Shown here piece after piece: positions 25,901 to 33,426 of a DNA stretch of 64,000 nucleotides (position 1 is its first letter; every line of letters begins with the position of its first letter). Position numbers and translations under genes: made by a program. Origin of the DNA: RGEC01 sp964475595 (GTDB lineage: Bacteria > Bacteroidota > Bacteroidia > NS11-12g > UBA955); NCBI GenBank assembly GCA_964475595.1, contig CAYYXG010000010.1, positions 24,901 through 88,900 of the forward strand, in the 5' to 3' direction. The notes under the pieces are model-generated. The model was not told where the DNA came from and searched no databases. It was given only the letters and a program-made list of their open reading frames with translations.

Positions 25901-28900
25901 GTCATAATGGTATCTCACCACGATGGGTGTAGCACTACTGGCATATTGGCCCACATTCTTTATGCCGTATTTCAGGGTAACCTGTTCAGAATCTGAATTG
26001 ATCAATTTGGATGTGCTGATACTCACATTGGTAAACTGAAGGTCGCCTTTATCAACCTCGGGTGAACTCAGTATGGAGCCGGTAATGGCTTTGATAACAC
26101 AAATTTTATTTTGTGGAACACACTCTGCATTTTGGGCAACAACCGTTCTGCTTAGCACATCCAATGGTCCACAAGTTAACTGGCTTCCAACTGCATTCAG
26201 TCTAATTTCAAATTCAGACGAATCTCCGGGTTGGATTTTAGGAGGCAACTGCCAGGAAAGCAAAGTAGCACCATTGAAATTGCTGACTTTTAACTTATAC
26301 CGATCAGGTGCATTAAGAACCGCGTTGTAGTATGATGTGTCCCTATTTAGACCGGGAGGCAATATCACCTCTACCCTGTCATTGGTATCTGTTTCTGAGG
26401 GGCCTAATACAATAACCCTGATTTTGGAATAGGTAGGTTTTTCGCAGGGCAATATAGGATCAGTCCAGTTTTTTACCTGGGTGAGCAATGTGCGCACGAT
26501 GCCTCGTATTTCCAGCGGATTGGTGTAGGAAGCATTAGACGGAATGGGATCACCACAACGGATGTTGGAGGCAGCCCTGGCTGTGACAAAACTCCCTGAG
26601 GCATAATCGCAATTGGTATTTACCCTAAAGGTGATGATGATTCTATTTTTGTTGGTATCCACAGTACCGGGGAATCCAGATGCCAGGCCGGAAACCAGCT
26701 TGTTTAAATCCCACTCCCATGTGGTTCCTGATAGTAATTTTGGGTCTGTTAATTTGGTTGCCGCCGATTTATGCGGATAGCGGATAAAACTATTTCCGGA
26801 GATAATCTCCATGCCAATAGGGAGGGTAATCCTTGCTTTAAGCTGATGGGCTGTCACAGACTGCACATTGTCAATCACCAGGGTCATGCGATTTGGATAA
26901 CACAAATCAAATTTGCTGAGTGAATCGGTTAATGTAACATTTAAACGCGTATTCAGTGGCTCCAGATAGAGCTTGGTTGATAGTGTTGCGCAGGTATTGG
27001 AGGTAAAATCATTGGGGTAACCCTGACAATTCCAACCACCGAATAAAAGCAAACTGTCGGGTGTACAATTATTAAATACCGCCCTGATTTTGAAGCGGCG
27101 GGTTTGACCTGCCGGCAGCGATCCTGCCCGATAAATATCATTCACGGGTTTTATGAGGGTATCTTTTACCCAATCACGAATTTGCACCACCCTGATATTG
27201 CTGTTCTTGGCCGGTGAAAGCCAGATTGTATTGGCAGTAAAAGAACTTGAAGGGTTGGTATAACGCACTTCCCATTCCACGGTATCGGTGGTTCCATAAA
27301 GAACAGGAAGGGCGGGCTGCAGCGTAAATTTAGGCGGCACAAACGTAAAATAATCAGGGCTTTTCATCACTTGAGACCTCACGGTATCATACCCCTTACC
27401 CAGTGCACCCCGTCGCTCATAGACATAGTCATATTGTATCGGATAGGTAGTATTGGGTAGTAATTCACAGGATGGATTGACGGTATACCAGAAAGTACCA
27501 TGAAATCCATCGTCGCTGTAGTTGACTTTACCTCCGGAATCTTTATAGTATTTGGTAAAGTCAAACCAATAGGTGCTGCCCCTGCGGAATGGGACCGTAT
27601 CCTTCCTTTCTGTCACCGTGCTATTGGTTCCGGCAGTTCTATATTGTATGAAGCTGGTTCTGCCAAGCTTTAATGCAGACGGCAAAGTAAGTTTCATGGC
27701 AACCGGCCTTCCCCAGTTGCGGTATTCAAATGGAAAAATATTACCTCCACCATAGGTGCAACAATTTCCGATTCCCAGGTAAAAATTTTGACTTATTGCT
27801 ACCTCATTGCAACTGGCATAATTGACTCGATCCGTGCCCCAATTATGAAAAATGTAACCGTACAAAATACAATTACCTGAAAAGGTATCACACTGATAAG
27901 ACTGCGATGTTGTGGGATTTGCCGCTGATGCCAGGTAGTATCGGTTGCTAAAATTCATCGGTTGCGTGGTCTGCCCCCTGTTTTTATCCACTTTGTATCG
28001 AACAATCAGACTTACGCTATCATTTTGAGTGAATCTATAGGTAGAGGACAGACAACCACCCCGCCAAATACTGTCCACCGTAAAATCAAAATAGAACGTG
28101 GCATTGTTACCGCTGCTCACCTTGCGCCACTTCACCGCATTGCAGTTGCCTGACACTTTGGTCACGCCTTTGTAAACCTCAAGCTTAGCGTCTATAACCG
28201 AAATGTAATCGCCGTTAGTCACCACAGATTCAGCATACCCGTAGCGCCAGTTATTAATGCCGGAAGCATTTCTCGGTCTTCCTCTGAAAATGGTAGTCAG
28301 CGTATCTCCGAACATGATTCTTTCTGTTCGGATTTTTAATTTATCGATAGAGCCGGTAGCATCAGCCAGTCCATTATTGTCATTATCGGGCAGACCGTAA
28401 TTGCTGCGATACAATTCAAAATTTCGGAATAGCATACCACCCCTTGAACAAACATTGCGACAATGCACTTTCGTATTAACCGTATTGCAAAAGGGCTTTA
28501 TCCATAAGTTTGGATGCGCCGTGGTATTGGGGTTATAGGCATAAATGAGGGTCAATGGCTGATTATTATTACCGCTGCCACTGGGGCAAATTCCTTTTAA
28601 TCGTATCGTAAGTTCTGAATTGGTCAACCCAAACACAACCGATCTACCCATAAAAGCCCTCAGGGTATCACCTACCATTTTCAAACTATCGGGATACCAG
28701 ATGGCGGTTAAATTGGGATTGTCGATGTAAAAATCTGCCTTGGTGAGACTGTGTGACAGGGTATTGGGCAGCACTGCATCAATGCGAATGGAGGCGCTGC
28801 TGTGCAAAGGCAGGTTACCCATGCCGCTGAATGTATAGCGGAATGGTTTCACCTCGTTTTGCTGAAGGTCTGTGGGCGTGTATGGAGTGACTGCGCCTCC

Positions 28901-30253
28901 GGAGTAATGGTAAACATACCCCCACTGGTTTCCGGTGTTAAGCACTGTTTTACATTGATTCTGATAGGTAACGCGATATCCCCATCCAGATTCATAAAAT
29001 CCGGTATTACAATTGGTATTGGCACACCTTAACACGTCCCAGGTGATAAAAATGGTGTCTTTGGGTTGTAATTCCTGCAACCTGAGTCGAAAACCACCCA
29101 TGGATCCGGCAGACCAGCATGGGGTAGCCACATTTGACAGAAACGTATCGGTGTAGGCCCTATTGGCAGTGCCATTCCATCCTTTCCTCAACCGTATACT
29201 CGTGGAATCTATGCGTGATAATTCGTAGTTGTAAAAACCGCCACCGGGATTTACCGTTTGAAAAATAAGTGCTTGTGGCAGCTGCGCCTTCATCTGCCCA
29301 ATATTGGCAATGCGCATGGTAAACTTGCTCACGGTTGTGTTATTATAAACCGGCTGCATGCTATTGGTTACCACCACCTGCAAATTCGGAGAGGCCGTAC
29401 TGATTGCCGTTGTAGCTGTATTTTTGGCCACCTGACAGTTTTTGGCATCGCACCCCCATGTTAAATCATAGCTGGTAGCCAACAATAAGCAGGCATTGAT
29501 GGTAAAGGTATCGGATATGGAAATGCTCTCATTCTGGTCCAAAAAAGTATCCTTGTTACCAACCTTTTGAATATCAGCTTTTGTGATGGTGGTGATTACA
29601 GAGTCAAGGTTGTAACGATGGCTAAAACCCGCCTCCGATCTGAGAGTCAGGTCTTTTCCTTTGATTCGCAGCAACCTAAGACTCAGCAGAGGACCCTTCC
29701 CAAAGTTGGTGACGGTTACTCTTCTCACAAATTTATCGCCCACATTGCCCACAAAACTCTGGTTGGTGATGCCACTGTAACCCAGCGACGGAATGGCAGA
29801 TGTGAATGGCAATGAAAGTGCGGCATCAAAATTACCCGTGTAATCTACGCGCACGTTCACGCTGGGATTAGACGGACCGCTCACCACGGATATCAAATCG
29901 CAGTTGGCACGAACCCGATATGTGAACGTGAATTTTTTACCTATGGTGAGATTAGCCGATGAAAACACCGGACGGTTCAGGTTGGTAATATTGCTTTCGC
30001 TTATGCCTGTTCCGCTTACCGAACCGGCCACATATTGCATGCCGGATGGAAAAGACAGGGTGATGGTAATTCCGGTAACACTGGAGCTGCTCACATTGGC
30101 TACGGTCACCCTTGCGGTATCGGTGAGACCGCAGATGGTCATATTCTTGGGTGCTGAAGCAACAATGCTCAGTTTATTGCCTTGCGCCGACAGCGTTACA
30201 GCGAAGAAAAACGCAGTAAAAAAAACAAGTATGCGGCCGGCATATTTGTGCAT
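22970..30253 (-). CDS. Giant T9SS type B surface protein with DUF11-like and PKD domains
   Basis: The 2427-residue protein has a signal peptide, about 1550 residues of beta-rich sequence resembling DUF11/CARDB-type repeats (IVASAPKNMTICGLTDTARVTV, NLQVVVTNSMQPVYNNTTVS), then about eight PKD-type domains (about 1680-2330), each starting like PVARFTVANVCAGDSFSF with a WDFGDGNSATVKNPGHKY-type core. The last about 90 residues (LHIPNAFTPDGNSLNEGFGP ... MKIYSRWGEKLYETADSKPW) are the gliding-motility-associated type B T9SS sorting domain. It is exported to the cell surface and probably acts in adhesion or gliding; the ligand is unknown. A TATATTTG box lies seven bases before the ATG. Confidence 0.92.
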   Translation of the reverse strand: MHKYAGRILVFFTAFFFAVTLSAQGNKLSIVASAPKNMTICGLTDTARVTVANVSSSSVTGITITLSFPSGMQYVAGSVSGTGISESNITNLNRPVFSSANLTIGKKFTFTYRVRANCDLISVVSGPSNPSVNVRVDYTGNFDAALSLPFTSAIPSLGYSGITNQSFVGNVGDKFVRRVTVTNFGKGPLLSLRLLRIKGKDLTLRSEAGFSHRYNLDSVITTITKADIQKVGNKDTFLDQNESISISDTFTINACLLLATSYDLTWGCDAKNCQVAKNTATTAISTASPNLQVVVTNSMQPVYNNTTVSKFTMRIANIGQMKAQLPQALIFQTVNPGGGFYNYELSRIDSTSIRLRKGWNGTANRAYTDTFLSNVATPCWSAGSMGGFRLRLQELQPKDTIFITWDVLRCANTNCNTGFYESGWGYRVTYQNQCKTVLNTGNQWGYVYHYSGGAVTPYTPTDLQQNEVKPFRYTFSGMGNLPLHSSASIRIDAVLPNTLSHSLTKADFYIDNPNLTAIWYPDSLKMVGDTLRAFMGRSVVFGLTNSELTIRLKGICPSGSGNNNQPLTLIYAYNPNTTAHPNLWIKPFCNTVNTKVHCRNVCSRGGMLFRNFELYRSNYGLPDNDNNGLADATGSIDKLKIRTERIMFGDTLTTIFRGRPRNASGINNWRYGYAESVVTNGDYISVIDAKLEVYKGVTKVSGNCNAVKWRKVSSGNNATFYFDFTVDSIWRGGCLSSTYRFTQNDSVSLIVRYKVDKNRGQTTQPMNFSNRYYLASAANPTTSQSYQCDTFSGNCILYGYIFHNWGTDRVNYASCNEVAISQNFYLGIGNCCTYGGGNIFPFEYRNWGRPVAMKLTLPSALKLGRTSFIQYRTAGTNSTVTERKDTVPFRRGSTYWFDFTKYYKDSGGKVNYSDDGFHGTFWYTVNPSCELLPNTTYPIQYDYVYERRGALGKGYDTVRSQVMKSPDYFTFVPPKFTLQPALPVLYGTTDTVEWEVRYTNPSSSFTANTIWLSPAKNSNIRVVQIRDWVKDTLIKPVNDIYRAGSLPAGQTRRFKIRAVFNNCTPDSLLLFGGWNCQGYPNDFTSNTCATLSTKLYLEPLNTRLNVTLTDSLSKFDLCYPNRMTLVIDNVQSVTAHQLKARITLPIGMEIISGNSFIRYPHKSAATKLTDPKLLSGTTWEWDLNKLVSGLASGFPGTVDTNKNRIIITFRVNTNCDYASGSFVTARAASNIRCGDPIPSNASYTNPLEIRGIVRTLLTQVKNWTDPILPCEKPTYSKIRVIVLGPSETDTNDRVEVILPPGLNRDTSYYNAVLNAPDRYKLKVSNFNGATLLSWQLPPKIQPGDSSEFEIRLNAVGSQLTCGPLDVLSRTVVAQNAECVPQNKICVIKAITGSILSSPEVDKGDLQFTNVSISTSKLINSDSEQVTLKYGIKNVGQYASSATPIVVRYHYDSDGNGKWSTGDLKLGADTIIKTLYKDSIVLMSRTLKIRAGRSCALLAVIDSGACACRFGQIMFPSPYYPNAGRDTALCSGTPWQLGTATSKWYKYSWDRTDLLDSFYSGNPVYTPINSDIVPDTQFFMLSTNRGVCSSRDTVRLIVLPLPDLVINNKRREICEGASVKLTNVVSGGNAPYQWRWSPVTGIPDSTASEPLATPKADIRYNLRITDQFGCAKSDTVRISVNPNPVAAFSWPVTCAGRPVVVSDSSRISADSIVTRLWSATGFDTFGLKVLNFNMNGRSRVPLTLSVFSNKGCGDTLTRTVDVKAIPRADFTIPYVCNGDSSRFANQTTLDSGIITAWSWDFGDGNSATVKNPGHKYADTGVRTVMLSALSNNGCADTVRKTARVFPVPVARFTVANVCAGDSFSFAHTSNLFGDTLQSLSWNLGSMGAATDSSFRRLITPWGKYPVSLTVQTIHGCKHTALDTARVYPLPVPAFTADSVCEGLTTTFLNGAIIPEGSIKGYQWAFGDGNGSVATAPKHGYSTQGLYMARLKATSDKGCIDSVENTITVFAPAWPVFAVNDLCLRQNLTINAQHRGVGVPISYRWYLGNGDSVSGKDLNYLYPAYGNYNLQLRMVTDRGCVRDSTTAISIHPLPQVLFTAVNPCKDDSLVFTAQTGIALGSAGTPQWTFSDGRSASGSPVRLIFGTPGSGFAKLKHTSDKGCMDSLTLPYVVGEKVIVRYTVSDVCLQEPSQFKDSSISAQAINQWNWDFGNGSRSTQSNPVHTYKMSGTYNTRLQISTLPGCNYAVGMITTVHPKPTALFTHSPDRGTIVNPLITFTDNSSGADTLWYAISTGFKTQNRNFTYKFPDSGVYSTTQYVSTRYGCRDSFTQKIIIDYIYTLHIPNAFTPDGNSLNEGFGPVGMGIKWYSMKIYSRWGEKLYETADSKPWTGMYMGDSVPEGIYVYLMEIKDHNGRNHYAKGTVHILRKGD

Positions 30254-30260
30254 GACAACA

Positions 30261-30268
30261 CAAATATA
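30261..30268 (-). promoter_or_regulatory. -7 box directly before the giant surface protein gene
   Basis: TATATTTG on the minus strand, seven bases before the ATG at 30253. The expected leader is about three bases. No -33 element at the usual spacing. Confidence 0.5.
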
Positions 30269-30327
30269 TTTAAAACCCCATAAAATGAAAGTTAATTAAT
30301 TAAATAATTAACATTAAAGGAATTGAT

Positions 30328-31908
30328 TTACTTGACTTTCGCAGCCATTTTGAGCGCATTTTCTGCATTTACTACACCCCCTGAAACTGAAAGCTCAGAG
30401 AATTTAACCTTGTCAGCAGTACCGGGCAACACAACCGTTCCGCTGTGCTTGGTCACACTTTCCATCAAGATTTTCTTTACCTGCACAGCGGTTAAATTGG
30501 GGTAGCAACTCCAGACCAAAGCAGCAACACCTGCTACTACCGGCGATGCCATGCTGGTACCGTTGGCATTTTCATATCCATTATTGGGTGCAGTGCTGTA
30601 AATTTCGTATCCGGGTGCAAACAAATCCACATTGTTTTTGCCGTAATTACTGAAATCTGTAGCCAGATGCTTGCGCTGTTGCTGGCTGGCGCCTACCTCA
30701 ATCCATGTTTCTGCAAACCGTCCGCCAGAGAGTGAATCATTGGGATAATTACCGATGGCATCGTTATCGTTACTGCTGTTTCCGGCGGCATGAATCAGCA
30801 ACACCCCTTTTTGTGCCGCATACTCCACAGCGTCGTTCACTACTTGTTTGTTATAGGAGTATCCTTTGCCAAAGCTCATATTAATGATTTTAGCACCGTT
30901 ATCTACGGCATAACGAATACCATTTGCCACATCTTTGTCACGCTCATCGCCGTCGGGTACCACGCGCACCACCATGATTTTCGCTTTGGAAGCAACCCCT
31001 TCTACCCCAATACCATTGCCACGCACTGCAGCAATAATACCGGCCACGTGCGTACCATGAAAGGCATCCGGACCAGCCACGCTGTTATTTCCATAGAATT
31101 TTTCTGTGGCATTGCTGTAATCATCCCCCACTATTGAGCGTGGATCATAATCTGTATTGTACTGACAGTTGGCCCGGACTTCAATTTGTTTCACCTGCTC
31201 TTTGAGTTCCTTGTAAAAATCGCTGAAAGCCAAGGTGGGATTTTGCTTAATTATTCCCATAATAATTGACTCCATCAGGGATTTGGGCTCATAAGCGGCA
31301 ACCTGTTCAGCGGTGGGATTATCCGTTCCCATATTTTTCATGATGCCCTCCATGGTGTCCAAAATGGGGCGAATTCGCTCCAACTGTTTGGTGTATTTAT
31401 TTCTGTTCTCCTCTACATCCGTCTTCATTTTGAGGTAGTTTTCATAGCGGGCAAGCTTTTGTTTATCCGGGTTTTCACTGGCGTTAAACCCTTCAAATTC
31501 TTTGGCCTGTTCGCGTACAAGACGTACAATTTCCAGGTTATCACAACCCACCATTTGTCCGTCTTTACCCCCAATAAAATTCCAGCCCACCGTATCATCG
31601 GTATAGCCGTTATTGTCATCATCGAGGTTATTGAACGGAATTTCCTTCGGATTGTGCCAGATATTGGCCTTCAAATCGGGGTGATGGGGATCGGTGCCGC
31701 CATCGATGACTGCCACAATAATTTCTGTAGGATTCAACTTATCAACCAGCTTATAGGCCTTATCAAGTTTAATACTAAAATTCTTTTTCTTGTTGAATGC
31801 CTTCTGGTACCAGAGTTTACCGCTTTTTTTGTTTTGTTCTGTGGCTGTTTGAGACCATGCGTTGCCTGCTGAAAAAAGCAGGGCTAGGGTAATGATATGA
31901 AATTTCAT
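30328..31908 (-). CDS. Secreted subtilisin-like (S8) serine protease with a large insertion
   Basis: After a 20-residue signal peptide (ending AWSQ) the product carries the S8 catalytic triad: Asp69 (VAVIDGGTDPHHPDL), His284 (FHGTHVAGIIAAVRG) and Ser452 (NGTSMASPVVAGVAAL), with oxyanion Asn377 in HAAGNSS. The Asp-to-His distance is about 215 residues against about 30 in subtilisin; residues about 125-250 are a helical, charged insertion. No T9SS sorting domain or clear propeptide is seen. The start at 31908 gives the signal peptide; the frame extends to 32016 within the methyltransferase gene. Only two bases separate it from that gene's stop. Confidence 0.92.
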   Translation of the reverse strand: MKFHIITLALLFSAGNAWSQTATEQNKKSGKLWYQKAFNKKKNFSIKLDKAYKLVDKLNPTEIIVAVIDGGTDPHHPDLKANIWHNPKEIPFNNLDDDNNGYTDDTVGWNFIGGKDGQMVGCDNLEIVRLVREQAKEFEGFNASENPDKQKLARYENYLKMKTDVEENRNKYTKQLERIRPILDTMEGIMKNMGTDNPTAEQVAAYEPKSLMESIIMGIIKQNPTLAFSDFYKELKEQVKQIEVRANCQYNTDYDPRSIVGDDYSNATEKFYGNNSVAGPDAFHGTHVAGIIAAVRGNGIGVEGVASKAKIMVVRVVPDGDERDKDVANGIRYAVDNGAKIINMSFGKGYSYNKQVVNDAVEYAAQKGVLLIHAAGNSSNDNDAIGNYPNDSLSGGRFAETWIEVGASQQQRKHLATDFSNYGKNNVDLFAPGYEIYSTAPNNGYENANGTSMASPVVAGVAALVWSCYPNLTAVQVKKILMESVTKHSGTVVLPGTADKVKFSELSVSGGVVNAENALKMAAKVK

Positions 31909-31910
31909 GA

Positions 31911-32666
31911 TTATTTTTTTTGTGCTATGATAAATATGCTGGCCGATTTGCAGGGGATTTGGGTTGTATCGGCATTGAAAATGTACTTTCTGAGCAATTG
32001 TTGCAATGGTTTCCATTTTACTACATCCATAGGAGCCATGATATACTGCATATCTAGCACTTCAAATCCATGCTTTTCCAGTAATCGTTTTATGCGACTT
32101 TTGGAATAGATACGGGCGTTGGCCCAGCGCTCGTGCAGGACTGTAGGCAACCAAGAGAAAAACGGAACCCTATTCCATGGCAATAGTGGCAATCGTGCTC
32201 CATGGGTTTCAAAAATCCACCATTTGTTGGGCACGCTAAATGCTGCCATACCGCCGGATTTTAGACTGCCTGCGTAGTTGGCAACCCCATCTTCCGACGG
32301 CAGATGTTCAATGACTTCAAAGCTTATCAGACGGTCAACCGGGGGTGTGTAGGGCTTTTCCATAATATCCCACACTTGAAAAGCGGCATTTTGCTGTAAC
32401 TGCTCCTGCAATTGTTCAAATTCTGCTTTGTGAACCTCATTGTATTCGAGGCCTACAGCACTATTAAAAACCGATGCCAGGCGCAATACGGTATTTCCAT
32501 TTCCGCAGCCAATCTCCAGCAAATCGAGGTCTTTGCCAATAAAACCGGGGATATTGTATAAAATACGCAATCTCCGCTCTACAATTAAATCACCTGCATC
32601 GGCGGGTTTGCCCAGATAATGAGCGTCCTCAAACATCGTTTTATCAACCCGCGCGGTGTTGCTCAT
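31911..32666 (-). CDS. SAM-dependent methyltransferase
   Basis: The 251-residue protein has a class I methyltransferase fold: motif I LLEIGCGNGNTVLRL, the acidic residue of motif II (VGLEYNE) and VIEHLPSEDG after LISFE. It resembles methyltransferases of glycan or lipid modification clusters. The substrate is unknown; a glycosyltransferase gene overlaps it as ATGA (32663-32666), which suggests sugar or glycolipid methylation. Confidence 0.88.
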   Translation of the reverse strand: MSNTARVDKTMFEDAHYLGKPADAGDLIVERRLRILYNIPGFIGKDLDLLEIGCGNGNTVLRLASVFNSAVGLEYNEVHKAEFEQLQEQLQQNAAFQVWDIMEKPYTPPVDRLISFEVIEHLPSEDGVANYAGSLKSGGMAAFSVPNKWWIFETHGARLPLLPWNRVPFFSWLPTVLHERWANARIYSKSRIKRLLEKHGFEVLDMQYIMAPMDVVKWKPLQQLLRKYIFNADTTQIPCKSASIFIIAQKK

Positions 32667-33415
32667 TGATTCTTCAAATTAAACCATAATCGACGGATTA
32701 TTATCCAGGCATGATGAAAACAATTCGGCAAAAAGCCATAATGTCTCGACAATACGTTAAAACGCTCTTTCCAGGCCTTTTTTTCATGTTGTGTGCTGCT
32801 TCCACCGGTTTCAAAGCCCGCAATCACCCCCTCATACCGCACATTAACAGGGTTTTTCTTAAGAATGCGAATAATCCAGTCTACATCGGCGGCTTGCCTG
32901 TATTGCAGATCGTAAGTCGGACAAATGGATTTTTTGGCAATAAAGCTCTGATGACAAAGATTCATTCCAAAGCGGAAAGACCATTGATCCAGCTTTTCAG
33001 GGAAGCGCTGGGGTTTTAATTGGCTGATAAGGCCCAGTTCCTTTCCCTTTTCATCAATGAACATGGTGTCTCCAAACAACACATCCGGATTGGTTGCCGT
33101 CATGGCACAAAGTTTTTCTGCCACATCCTCCCGATAGATAATATCACCGCTGTTCATGAACCACACATAGGGCGCATTAGCCAAAGCCAGTCCTTTGTTC
33201 ATTGCATCGTAGATGCCGGCATCCTTTTCAATACAAAGCACATCAATAGCTGAGGCATGTTCCTGCAAAAATTCGGCACTGCCATCACTGCTATTTCCAT
33301 CCACCACAATCCATTGTATTTCGCTGCGGGCTGTCTGTTGCTGCACACTTTCAAACGTGCGCATAAGTCCACGCAGGTTATTGTAATTGATGGTAATAAC
33401 AGAAAACGTAGGCAC
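32663..33415 (-). CDS. Family 2 glycosyltransferase
   Basis: The product has the GT-A signature of WcaA-type glycosyltransferases: FSVITINYNNLRGLMRTFES, IQWIVVDGNSSDGSAEFL, DAGIYDAMNKGLALA and WFMNSGD, which takes the place of the DxD metal site. It should transfer a sugar from a nucleotide donor to a surface glycan. I chose GTG 33415, which places the first beta strand at the N-terminus and lies just after the upstream stop; an ATG at 33469 would add 18 residues encoded inside the upstream gene. It belongs to a run with the YfhO-like and methyltransferase genes. Confidence 0.88.
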   Translation of the reverse strand: MPTFSVITINYNNLRGLMRTFESVQQQTARSEIQWIVVDGNSSDGSAEFLQEHASAIDVLCIEKDAGIYDAMNKGLALANAPYVWFMNSGDIIYREDVAEKLCAMTATNPDVLFGDTMFIDEKGKELGLISQLKPQRFPEKLDQWSFRFGMNLCHQSFIAKKSICPTYDLQYRQAADVDWIIRILKKNPVNVRYEGVIAGFETGGSSTQHEKKAWKERFNVLSRHYGFLPNCFHHAWIIIRRLWFNLKNQ

Positions 33416-33426
33416 GTAACCTGTTG

